Below, piece by piece: positions 7,935 through 15,115 of a DNA stretch of 15,115 bases. The stretch covers positions 721,770-736,884 of the forward strand of contig MU130497.1 in NCBI GenBank assembly GCA_015039465.1. Direction: 5' to 3'. The notes beneath the pieces were generated by a model that had not been told where the DNA came from, made no database searches, and worked only from the letters and a program-made list of their open reading frames with translations. Each line of letters opens with the position of its first letter. Within the stretch, counting starts at the first letter, position 1. Source of the stretch: Phlegmacium glaucopus. Taxonomy: Eukaryota > Basidiomycota > Agaricomycetes > Agaricales > Cortinariaceae. The translations under genes were made by a program, and so were the position numbers.

Positions 7935-8823
7935 TGATAGGATCCATATAGCCTCTAGGTTCGTAAACTGGTTATTTTTGCGATTTAACAACTTCGCAGT
8001 ATACGCGGATACCTCGCGGATGCCAACTTCATTCGCACTCTCATTCGCGGTTCTCGCACATCCTTCGCACCTCGCACAACATACTATAATCCTCGCATAA
8101 CCTTCGCACATCACTCCTACGGCCTTCGTAACTATCCAACGCACCCTCATTCCTCTTCGCACTTCATACTTCGACGTATCTTCAGCTTTCTCTATCAATA
8201 CTGGACTTAACCATTTCTTTCCTTCGCACCCACATCTTCACACAGCTTCTCTTTAATCTCGCGGTCTTTCACGGCTCGCATACGCATCCCCTTCACTGGT
8301 TTGATCATGGTCCGTGTTGTTCTCAACTTAATTTCTTTTAACTTCCCATATATATTATTATTTTATCATCTCCTTCGAAACAGGAGGTCATTCAACTGAC
8401 CTCCTTACTCATCACTTCTATTTTTATTCTATCCCCTATTCCTTCGTTACCAAACTACTGGGCCCATGTGACTTCGCATTAGCTCAATTTTTACATTACT
8501 GTTTCGCATACCCGCACCTGGCTTAGCTTGTTACTCTTGTATTAAGTACCTGTAGCAAGTAGGAGGGAAGGTGAACAAGAGACGGCCAGAGTTTTGATCC
8601 CATAAACTTTGCAGCAACGTTCTAAGTCAATAGTCTCATCCTTTAAGCTACTTCGCGTACTGCGTTATCGTTCGCGAACTTCGCTATCTTCGCGGTCTAC
8701 TCGTCTTGCGTATTTCAATACTGCGAACTTCTCTTTAATTCTATCGAGGAAAACTACATTAACCCCTCTGAACTACGTCACTACTTGCGGTCTGATCCCA
8801 CCGCAGGTACATCAACACTCTCA
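7935..8823 (+). mobile_element. Solo LTR, family A copy 2
   Basis: Starts TGATAGGATCC and is homologous to 1676-2407 at both ends and at several interior blocks. The 3' end is ATCAACACTCTCA, a diverged form of ATCAACGCCTATCA. This copy keeps many CpG sites (for example around 7993-8040 and 8645-8700) where the other has TG or CA. No target duplication is seen (CACGC left, CTTGT right). The block near 8795-8806 can fold as TGCGGT/ACCGCA. No internal retrotransposon sequence adjoins it. ORFs within it are short and unsupported. Confidence 0.62.
8382..8405. repeat. 9-bp inverted repeat in the LTR
   Basis: AGGAGGTCA (8382-8390) and TGACCTCCT (8397-8405) are exact complements around a 6-base loop. 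A weaker form lies at the same place in the other LTR copy. Confidence 0.6.
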
Positions 8824-9102
8824 CTTGTATTTAGTTCCTTTTCTCCCTCCTCTATGCTACCCAATATACTCATTTTCTCAGACTCAAACACTTGGAAGTA
8901 GAAGTTAAAAGTGAAGATACACCATTCAAGTCAGTGTAAGAGTGTAAGCATCAGCACCCCAGCTGGGCCTGGTGGGCCCACCTACATTGAATGTTCTTTG
9001 TATGATCACAATGTCATACAGACTTGAACTGTACAACTTTGCATAAAGCTCAAAAATGAGCAGAAAAAGAACTTAGAAGTACAGCAATTTAGACCACTTT
9101 AA
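8824..9102. other. Gene-free stretch with a 12-bp palindrome
   Basis: No gene seen. GGTGGGCCCACC at 8971-8982 is a perfect palindrome of unknown meaning. Confidence 0.45.
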
Positions 9103-9107
9103 ATATT

Positions 9108-9523
9108 TGTTATGAATGTCTGGAATGTTCATTGAGTGGCTCCTTATTATTTTCTCCTTCCCTTATTCCTACCTCATTCCCACTTCCCTGTGCCTCACCT
9201 GTCCCCCTGTACTATACTTAGACTTACCCTTGACCCTACAACTCCTACTGACTTGATATCATGACTGCGGACTACTACGGTACCCAGACTACAGACTGCT
9301 ATGGTACTTGTACCCTTACCTATATAAGAGCACTCCCTCTAGTTAGGTTCTCCTTAGTTTAGACCTATTGTATCTACTACGGTCTTAATCTACTAGCTTG
9401 CTCAGAACCTACCATCCTCAGTCTTACCTGTGGGAATATGATTGCAACTGTACAACAGTCCTCAGGTATCTGGTCTATTTGCCCAGCACCAAATGTGAGT
9501 GCAAGCTGATAGTTGCTGTAACA
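9108..9523 (+). mobile_element. Solo LTR (416 bp) with ATATT target duplication
   Basis: The segment begins TGTTATG and ends CTGTAACA, giving TGTTA/TAACA termini. It is flanked by perfect 5-bp duplications, ATATT at 9103-9107 and 9524-9528. A TATATAAG promoter box lies at 9321-9328, about the middle, with a pyrimidine-rich leader after it. No gag-pol or primer-binding site follows, so it is a solo LTR left by LTR-LTR recombination. It differs in sequence from the 1676/7935 family. Confidence 0.8.
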
Positions 9524-9528
9524 ATATT

Positions 9529-10079
9529 ATTTCAAACATAATTGAGGTTTTGTTTGCAAACCCAACTTTTGCATCTACTGAGTTGATTAAATAAACTGTC
9601 AGTTTTCCTTGTGACCTACACCCTACATTCAATATCTGTTACTTTATTAGGGTGTGTGCAAACTTTGTGTGTGTTGAATGAAGCAATTGACATTTGATTG
9701 TCATCATTATGGGATTATAGATAATCAGCCATCTCTGTGGACAATTGTGGTTGTCAATACTGTCTGGTATCTCAACTGGGGGAAAATATGTTCATTTTAA
9801 GCCTCCCAGCTAGTTGTTACTGGTAATTTACAGTATCTCCACAAAAATCATTTTGGCAATCTTGCAACAACAAGAGGGAAAGAAACAGGGGACAATTGAT
9901 CTTTATAAACATGTTATTTTTATCCCTTCTTTTGAGTATTGTGACAAAACTAAATGGTTGGCATCCATCACACTTTGAAAAGTCTAGAGTGACAACTTAC
10001 AAGTAAGACTGTAACCCATAATAATATGACACTACAATGACAATTTATTCCAGTTTGCATCACATAACCAATTGGCAAT
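9529..10079. other. Gene-free stretch between two elements
   Basis: About 550 bp without a supported ORF, repeat or RNA gene. Confidence 0.5.
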
Positions 10080-10081
10080 TA

Positions 10082-10109
10082 AGGTAGGTGCCATCAGGAA
10101 CCAGCACCC
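10082..10109 (+). repeat. Left terminal inverted repeat
   Basis: Reverse complement of 13195-13222 at 26 of 28 positions. The outer flank TA supports the boundary. Confidence 0.85.
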
Positions 10110-11105
10110 ATTATGTAAGCCAAAATTGCAATCCTCAATGCCTTCAATAACTTTGACCACCCACTTGATTTCACACTTTTAACTCCAGGAAAGGCTAGAT
10201 ACTATCTTAATGCATGGATCTCTGAGAAAAAAAATTTAAAATATTAATTTTTGAGCTCAGAATTAAGGGGACATTTTTTCCAAACCAAAAAGGCTGGAAA
10301 CGACCAGAAATTCATTCTGACATTGAGAGAAAGGAGGGGGAAAAATTGACCATGCAAGATTTTGCAGCTGACTAATCCATCACATGATTGCATCAGGCAA
10401 CTCTAATGACCTCCTGAGTGACGAAAAAACACACAAATCCCCACAAAAACAATGGGAAGACACTCCAGAGCAACTCTAGCATGTGTCAGCAACCTTGGAC
10501 ATGCACAGAAAATTTTATGGGCCCATGTGGAGGACATAACCGACCCTCAGGATCCAGATTTTGATGGAAACCAACCACAAAAGCACCCAGTTGACCTTCT
10601 AGAAGAGGGGTTCTTCATTCTAGATGAGGGCTTGGGCTCTGACACTGAAGATGAGATGGAAGATGAAGAATGCGAGGATGAATCCACAGATAAACCTGTG
10701 ACCGATGCAGATATTGCAGCCTTTGCCAAGATGTTGGCAGAAGCACAACTTGCTGTGGTCAAGGCAGAACACATTGCACAAGCTGAGAAACCAAGCTGAA
10801 AGCACCACTACACTGGGAACTCCAAAAGGACAAAGCAATATCATGCCCAGAAGTGACAAAAACTCAGGGAAACAGGACAACAGTTCATACAGAGCTTCTT
10901 TAAGAAGAAATCTGATACTAAGAGCATGCCAGCTGCTTCTCAGATCAATAATGATGGTATTGAGGCCTTGGATGGTACTGAACCAAGGGATATTGAGGCT
11001 GAGGTCCCATACAAGGATGAGGATGAAGAACCAGCAGTAGAGATTGTAGCAGACACTGGAGAGGAACATCTTCAAAGATTATTTCCTGAAGATGATAATA
11101 TTCAA

Positions 11106-11157
11106 GTGAGTATTTCCAGACAATTGTAACATAAAATATTACTCAAAGAGTGTCCAG
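11106..11157 (+). other. Predicted intron 1 of the transposase
   Basis: GTGAGT donor and CCAG acceptor, 52 nt. Joins ...DDNIQ to VDSIPEPQ in phase 0. An alternative acceptor at 11148 gives 43 nt and also keeps frame. Confidence 0.6.
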
Positions 11158-12148
11158 GTTGACAGTATCCCAGAGCCTCAAGCAAGCTCAGTGCCTCCTG
11201 AAAAATCTGCCCAAGAGCAGGTTGAGGATCTCCTCCAAGAGATGAGGGAAGCAAAGCACCGTCAAAAGAGCATCCCCCGAGACACTAACAGACAGGTTAC
11301 TGAATGGCCTTTCACACAAAAACTTCCCAGCATTGTGTTGTGCCTGTGTGCGGCTAAACATAGAAAGCCAAAATAAAAAGATTGATGTCTTCTTTCAAGC
11401 TTGAATTACTGCAATGGCTGGGACCCTCAACCTCTACCTGGACCCAATGCTCTCCTATTCATGGTGTGAATGCTCCCTCCTTGCTGCAAAAACTGCAGGA
11501 CATGGGGTTTATCATGCAAGGAACATTCAGACATGGATTTGACAATATCTCACTACCCAAAAACTCCCCCTTCATTGTTATGGGAAATTCCATTCATCTA
11601 TCCTCGAGGACGAAGACCTTGCTCAGGACATCCAGCTGCACCTGACCGAAATTGCAAAAAAAGGATACATCCGTGCACAGGATGTTGACTATGGTTGCAA
11701 CACCAGAAGTACAAGAGCACCTCAGAACTACAGGTAACGCTCAGGGCATTTCCTTGCAGACAACCCAACGATGGCTGAATAAACTAAGATGGAGATATGC
11801 AAAGAAGAAAAATGGCATGTACATTGATGGGCATGAGCAGGAGGATGTTGTTGATTACCGTAAGAAATTTGTTCAGCGTTGGAAGGAATACGAGAAGCGC
11901 TTCATTATCTACAATGACAAAGGCCAGGTCGCCATTTCACAGCCACAGGGTTTTGCAGTCCCAGGAGTGCAATTCCACCTCATCCTTGTCATGCATGACA
12001 AGTTGACATTCTATGAGAATGACCGCAGGAAGACAAAGTGGATACATGAGAATGAAAAGGCAGTGGCGGAGAAAAAAGGGGAGGGGCAGTCCATTATGGC
12101 ATCTGAGTTTTTAATGGTTGAATGGGGGCGGCTGACAGATGGTGACGA

Positions 12149-12200
12149 GTACGTGCACAGTGAGAATATTCCATCAAAGAGGGTTTAATTTCGTTGTTAG
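12149..12200 (+). other. Predicted intron 2 of the transposase
   Basis: GTACGT donor and TTAG acceptor, 52 nt. The splice converts two out-of-phase ORFs into one continuous frame (GRLTDGDE to EAWIIFKAGKNRDGWF). Confidence 0.75.
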
Positions 12201-12881
12201 AGAGGCCTGGATAATATTCAAGGCAGGGAAGAATCGAGATGGGTGGTTCTCTGGAGAGGATCTCTTACAGCAAGTTGATAAGGCAATAGACATCTTTGAA
12301 AGGAGGACCAATGGGCTTGCTACTGGGTTATTTCTGTTTGACAATGCACCTAGTCACCAAAAATGTGCTCCCATTCCTTTGTCTGCTCGAAAAATGCCAA
12401 AAAATCCACATCCAACTTGGACACACCACAAGGAAGGACCAAAAATGCGCACCACGAGGTTTGGAGAAGACCAAAAGATCCAGGATTTATATTTCGACCA
12501 CAATCACCCAACGATGCCAGGATGGTTTAAAGGAATGGAAGTTATCATCCAGCAACGCGGCTTGCAGCCAGAAAAGGGAATGAATGCCCAATGTGATGGG
12601 TTCAAATGTGTTGCTGGGAAAACAGCCTGTTGTTGCTGTCGACTTTTATTCACACAGCCCAATTTCATGGCCCAGAAGTCTCATTTAGAGGAGTTAATCA
12701 CCTCATACGGCCACATTTGTGATTTTTACCTGAAATACCACTGCGAGCTCAAGCTCATTGAGCAATACTGGGGGGCTGCCAAGCTTCACTATCGTAACAG
12801 CCCAAAAACCACAGATATCAATGAGATGGAGGCTAATATGAAGGCCTGTCTCAACAATGTCCCACTTGTCCAGATTCAAAG

Positions 12882-12933
12882 GTGTATTACATTGTCTTTT
12901 AATTTTGACTTCACTAACTTTTCATCTATCAAG
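12882..12933 (+). other. Predicted intron 3 of the transposase
   Basis: GTGTAT donor, CACTAAC-like branch at 12911-12917 and CAAG acceptor, 52 nt. Joins VPLVQIQ to RYANRSACF in frame. The same intron is present in the inverted copy (14538-14589). Confidence 0.8.
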
Positions 12934-13194
12934 GTACGCAAATAGATCAGCCTGCTTTATCAATGCCTATGCACAGGGCGCAACCAGACCGATTGCTGTT
13001 TGGGCAAACCAAAAGTATCACAGACACTGCACACTTCCCCCCAAAATCCTCAGCAAACTCAAGAATGAGTTCCACAAAAAGTATGGACATGACTAAATAC
13101 CATCTCTTATATGCCCTTTCCTGCACTTGATTTTTATTTTTTTTTCAAACCGAACATTTTGTGCCTCTTGGCGCTTACATAATAGATTACATAA

Positions 13195-13222
13195 GGGTGC
13201 TGGTTCCTGATGGTGCCTACCT
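13195..13222 (-). repeat. Right terminal inverted repeat
   Basis: Pairs with 10082-10109 and is followed by TA. A third copy lies at 14249-14276 in the inverted arm. Confidence 0.85.
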
Positions 13223-13436
13223 TAGAGGCATGTCCAAGTATAATTAAGTAGGTCATGGCCTGAATGTTTATTGCACCTTGAGATATTTATTTTTAGTTTT
13301 GACTTGAGTGGTAGCATTGAAAGGGAGAGTATGTATTAGAAGTGTGTCTTTCTTTCAGTTTCTGTGTTCAAAATTGAAATTGAAGATAAATGAGATACAG
13401 TATAAAATACTTGCATACTTTGATGATTGGGCCACT

Positions 13437-13868
13437 TCAGTCTCTTCCTATTTTCTTCTTTATATTGATGACTTCAAGCTTCAGCTGCTCTGCCTCATTC
13501 CACCTTCCCTGATTCCTGTATGTGCTTGCTAGATTTGCCATACTGCTGAGGGTGTCTGGATGTTCTGCACCAAGCAGCTTCTTCCTCATGTCCATAACTT
13601 GAACCTCCAGCTGCTCTGCCTCATTCCACCTTCCCTGATTCCTGTATGTGCTTGCTAGATTTGCCATACTATTGAGGGTGTCTGGATGTTCTGCACCAAG
13701 CAGCTTCTTGCTCATGTCCATAACTTGAACCTGAAGCTGCTCTGCCTCATTCCACCTTCCCTGATTCCTGTATGTGCTTGCTAGATTTGCCATACTGATG
13801 AGGGTGTTTGGATGTTCTGCACCAAGCAGCTTCTTAGTCATGTCCATGACTTGAACCAGAAGCTGCTT
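13437..13868 (-). pseudogene. Fragment of a kinesin-light-chain-type TPR protein
   Basis: A minus-strand frame encodes tandem 42-residue tetratricopeptide repeats of the type KKLLGAEHP(D/N)TL.SMANLASTYRNQGRWNEAEQ. There are three full copies and the start of a fourth, which ends ...INIKKKIGRD at 13437. Such repeats form protein-binding superhelices and in fungi often lie at the C-terminus of NB-ARC (NLR-like) or kinesin-light-chain-like proteins. No N-terminal domain is present. The frame remains open upstream to 13922 only through an inverted segment, so its first residues are not real TPR sequence. It sits in the spacer of the palindrome, so it is a captured or stranded 3' fragment rather than a gene. 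The repeats are nearly identical, suggesting recent homogenisation. Confidence 0.8.
13483..13868 (-). repeat. 126-bp tandem repeats (TPR-coding)
   Basis: AGCTGCTCTGCC and its variants recur at 13483, 13609, 13735 and 13861, exactly 126 bp apart, matching 42 codons. Copies differ at only a few positions. Confidence 0.9.
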
Positions 13869-13966
13869 GCTGCAGAACATTCCACACACCCTGATCACCA
13901 GTATGGCAAAGCTAGAAAGCACATACAGGAATCAGGGAAGGTGGAATGTTAGGCACCAAGCAGCTT
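13860..13966. repeat. Micro-inversion inside the TPR spacer
   Basis: Bases 13872-13948 carry the TPR unit in the opposite orientation: GCAGAACATTCCAC... through GGAAGGTGGAATG reads the coding sense on the plus strand. The segment is bounded by a 10-bp inverted repeat, AAGCTGCTTG (13860-13869) and CAAGCAGCTT (13957-13966). Beyond it (13967-14000) the minus-strand TPR sense resumes. Confidence 0.75.
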
Positions 13967-14248
13967 CTTCCTCATGTCCATAACTTGAACCTCCAGCTGC
14001 TATGAATATAAAGAAGGGGATAGGAAGAGACTGAAGTGGCCCAATCATCAAGGTATACAAGTGTTTGTACTGTATCTTATTTACTTTCAAATTTCAAATT
14101 TTAACACAGAAACTGAAAGAAAGACACACTTCTAATACATACTCTCCCTTTCAATGCTACCACTCAAGTCAAAACTAAAAATAAATATCTCAAGGTGCAA
14201 TAAACATTCAGGCCATGACCTACTTAATTATACTTGGACATGCCTCTA

Positions 14249-15115
14249 AGGTAGGCACCATCAGGAACCAGCACCCTTATGTAATCTATTATGTAAGCGC
14301 CAAGAGGCACAAAATGTTCGGTTTGAAAAAAAAATAAAAATCAAGTGCAGGAAAGGGCATATAAGAGATGGTATTTAGTCATGTCCATACTTTTTGTGGA
14401 ACTCATTCTTGAGTTTGCTGAGGATTTTGGGGGGAAGTGTGCAGTGTCTGTGATACTTTTGGTTTGCCCAAACAGCAATCGGTCTGGTTGCGCCCTGTGC
14501 ATAGGCATTGATAAAGCAGGCTGATCTATTTGCGTACCTTGATAGATGAAAAGTTAGTGAAGTCAAAATTAAAAGACAATGTAATACACCTTTGAATCTG
14601 GACAAGTGGGACATTGTTGAGACAGGCCTTCATATTAGCCTCCATCTCATTGATATCTGTGGTTTTTGGGCTGTTACGATAGTGAAGCTTGGCAGCCCCC
14701 CAGTATTGCTCAATGAAATTGAGCTCGCAGTGGTATTTCAGGTAAAAATCACAAATGTGGCCGTATGAGGTGATTAACTCCTCTAAATGAGACTTCTGGG
14801 CCATGAAATTGGGCTGTGTGAATAAAAGTCGACAGCAACAACAGGCTGTTTTCCCAGCAACACATTTGAACCCATCACATTGGGCATTCATTCCCTTTTC
14901 TGGCTGCAAGCCGCGTTGCTGGATGATAACTTCCATTCCTTTAAACCATCCTGGCATCGTTGGGTGATTGTGGTCGAAATATAAATCCTGGATCTTTTGG
15001 TCTTCTCCAAACCTCGTGGTGCGCATTTTTGGTCCTTCCTTGTGGTGTGTCCAAGTTGGATGTGGATTTTTTGGCATTTTTCGAGCAGACAAAGGAATGG
15101 GAGCACATTTTTGGT
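14249..15115 (-). mobile_element. Tc1/mariner-like transposon, inverted partial copy
   Basis: Ends at the TIR (14249-14276) next to TA (14247-14248) and runs off the right edge. It is the same element as the left copy, with the same flank, so it arose by duplication and not by a second insertion. Confidence 0.9.
14375..15115 (-). pseudogene. Transposase 3' portion, inverted copy, partial
   Basis: Encodes the transposase from just after the second Asp motif (QKCAPIPLSARKMPKN) to the C-terminus (EFHKKYGHD, stop at 14375), with the 52-nt intron at 14538-14589. The frame is open to the window edge, so the start is not visible. The catalytic-Glu motif reads HCELNFIEQYWG (Glu codon 14711-14709), keeping the conserved Asn-x-Ile-Glu pattern that the left copy has lost. 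The Cys-rich segment is intact. No stop codon interrupts the visible part. Whether the full copy is functional cannot be judged here; by descent it may share the left copy's nonsense mutations. Confidence 0.8.

Larger units (their letters stand above)
10452..13096 (+). pseudogene. Tc1/mariner-like DDE transposase, degenerate
   Basis: Would encode the cut-and-paste transposase of the surrounding element, acting in the nucleus on its TIRs. ATG at 10452 opens an acidic N-terminal region (MGRHSRATLACVSNLGHAQK). The body includes a helix-turn-helix-like block (TTQRWLNKLRWRYAKKKNG) and a triad: Asp in VMHDKLTFYEND (11997), Asp in FLFDNAPSH (12340) and Glu in LIEQYWG (12760). About 139 residues separate the last two and include a Cys-rich segment (CDGFKC...CCCCR). 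Three introns of 52 nt fit the frame: 11106-11157, 12149-12200 and 12882-12933. The last exon ends EFHKKYGHD. Damage: in-frame TGA at 10797, 10854, 11402 and 11540, and one-base frameshifts near 11373 and 11690. The Asn normally preceding the catalytic Glu (LNxIE) is Lys here. Family identity is strong; I recognise it as a common Agaricomycete transposase, which is knowledge rather than something shown by the sequence. Confidence 0.85.
10082..13222 (+). mobile_element. Tc1/mariner-like transposon, 3.1 kb, left copy
   Basis: Bounded by TA at 10080-10081 and 13223-13224. The 28-bp terminal inverted repeats begin AGGTAGG and end CCAGCACCC, with two mismatches (TG against CA at positions 8-9). 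Inside them ATTATGTAAGC is also shared, with 11 extra bases on the right. The TA duplication and the DDE transposase place it in or near the Tc1/mariner (IS630) group. About 340 bp of non-coding sequence precede the gene (10110-10451) and about 100 bp follow it. The transposase is a pseudogene. Its 3' half is repeated in inverted orientation at 14249-15115. Confidence 0.85.
12356..13470 (+). repeat. Left arm of a large palindrome
   Basis: Matches the reverse complement of 14001-15115 base for base in register (paired coordinates sum to 27471). From 12356 to 13368 I found only one difference, a dinucleotide at 12753-12754. From 13369 to 13470 the arms diverge visibly. The arm includes the transposase 3' end, the TIR, the TA duplication and about 250 bp of flank. 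Confidence 0.95.
14001..15115 (-). repeat. Right arm of the palindrome (continues past the window)
   Basis: Inverted counterpart of 12356-13470. The match is still perfect at the last base, so the true arm is longer than shown. Confidence 0.95.

Noticed and set aside
8794..8815. tRNA-like or primer-binding structure at the LTR end
   Set aside because: A short hairpin is possible, but no A/B box promoter or cloverleaf can be drawn.
1676..8823. The two family-A LTRs as the paired LTRs of one retrotransposon
   Set aside because: They differ strongly in sequence and length, and the DNA between them holds the rest of the 5.2-kb transposon and unrelated repeats, with no gag-pol.
7867..8908. Short ORFs in both strands of the second LTR
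   Set aside because: Composition follows the TTCGCA-rich repeat; no domain, and no homologous ORF in the other LTR copy.
14249..15115. Independent second insertion of the mariner-like element
   Set aside because: Identity continues past the TIR and TA into about 250 bp of flank, which requires duplication of the locus.

Overview
The window looks like repeat-rich DNA from a filamentous fungus, most likely a mushroom-forming basidiomycete (Agaricomycetes). That placement is inference. It rests on two transposase-like families that I associate with that group, on short spliceosomal introns (three predicted introns of 52 nt each), and on the density of degraded mobile elements. I see no bacterial-type gene organisation, no rRNA, no tRNA and no clearly intact host gene. 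Almost everything recognisable is a transposon, a solo LTR, or a fragment caught between them.

Layout. 2-852 (+): decayed gag of a Copia-type retrotransposon, with a CCHC zinc knuckle. 1059-6284: a complete 5,226-bp DNA transposon with an 18-bp terminal inverted repeat (GTGGGGATGAACAATCCT), a 5-bp target duplication (TGATA) and subterminal GTGACA repeats. It carries one large minus-strand gene (5401 to 1332): a coiled-coil N-terminus followed by a possible RNase H-like (DDE) core. I cannot assign this gene to a named superfamily. It is broken by an LTR (1676-2407), by a second LTR-like insertion (3655-3983), by two in-frame stops and by a 7-bp frameshift. 6285-7934: gene-free DNA with a GTGACAT-rich cluster, a 41-bp tandem repeat and four hairpin-like repeats, one of which shows a compensatory base change. 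7935-8823: a second LTR of the 1676 family. 9108-9523: a solo LTR with perfect ATATT target duplications.

10082-13222: a 3,141-bp Tc1/mariner-like element with 28-bp TIRs and a TA target duplication. Its transposase pseudogene has three 52-nt introns, a D-D-E triad with an unusually long D-to-E spacing (about 139 residues), two frameshifts and four in-frame TGA codons. All four are best explained as CGA to TGA. 12356-15115 is a large palindrome. The 3' half of this element plus about 250 bp of its flank is duplicated in inverted orientation (14001-15115, running off the window). The spacer is about 530 bp and holds a fragment of a kinesin-light-chain-type TPR gene (42-residue repeats).

How the parts relate. 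The region reads as a nest of insertions, with the DNA transposon hit later by at least two other elements. Much of the recognisable damage is C-to-T at CpG, as expected where cytosine methylation or a RIP-like process acts on repeats. The palindrome is the most recent structural event: its arms differ by two adjacent bases over about 1 kb. If transcribed it would give a transposase hairpin RNA, so it could be a silencing trigger analogous in shape to maize Mu killer. That role is inference only.
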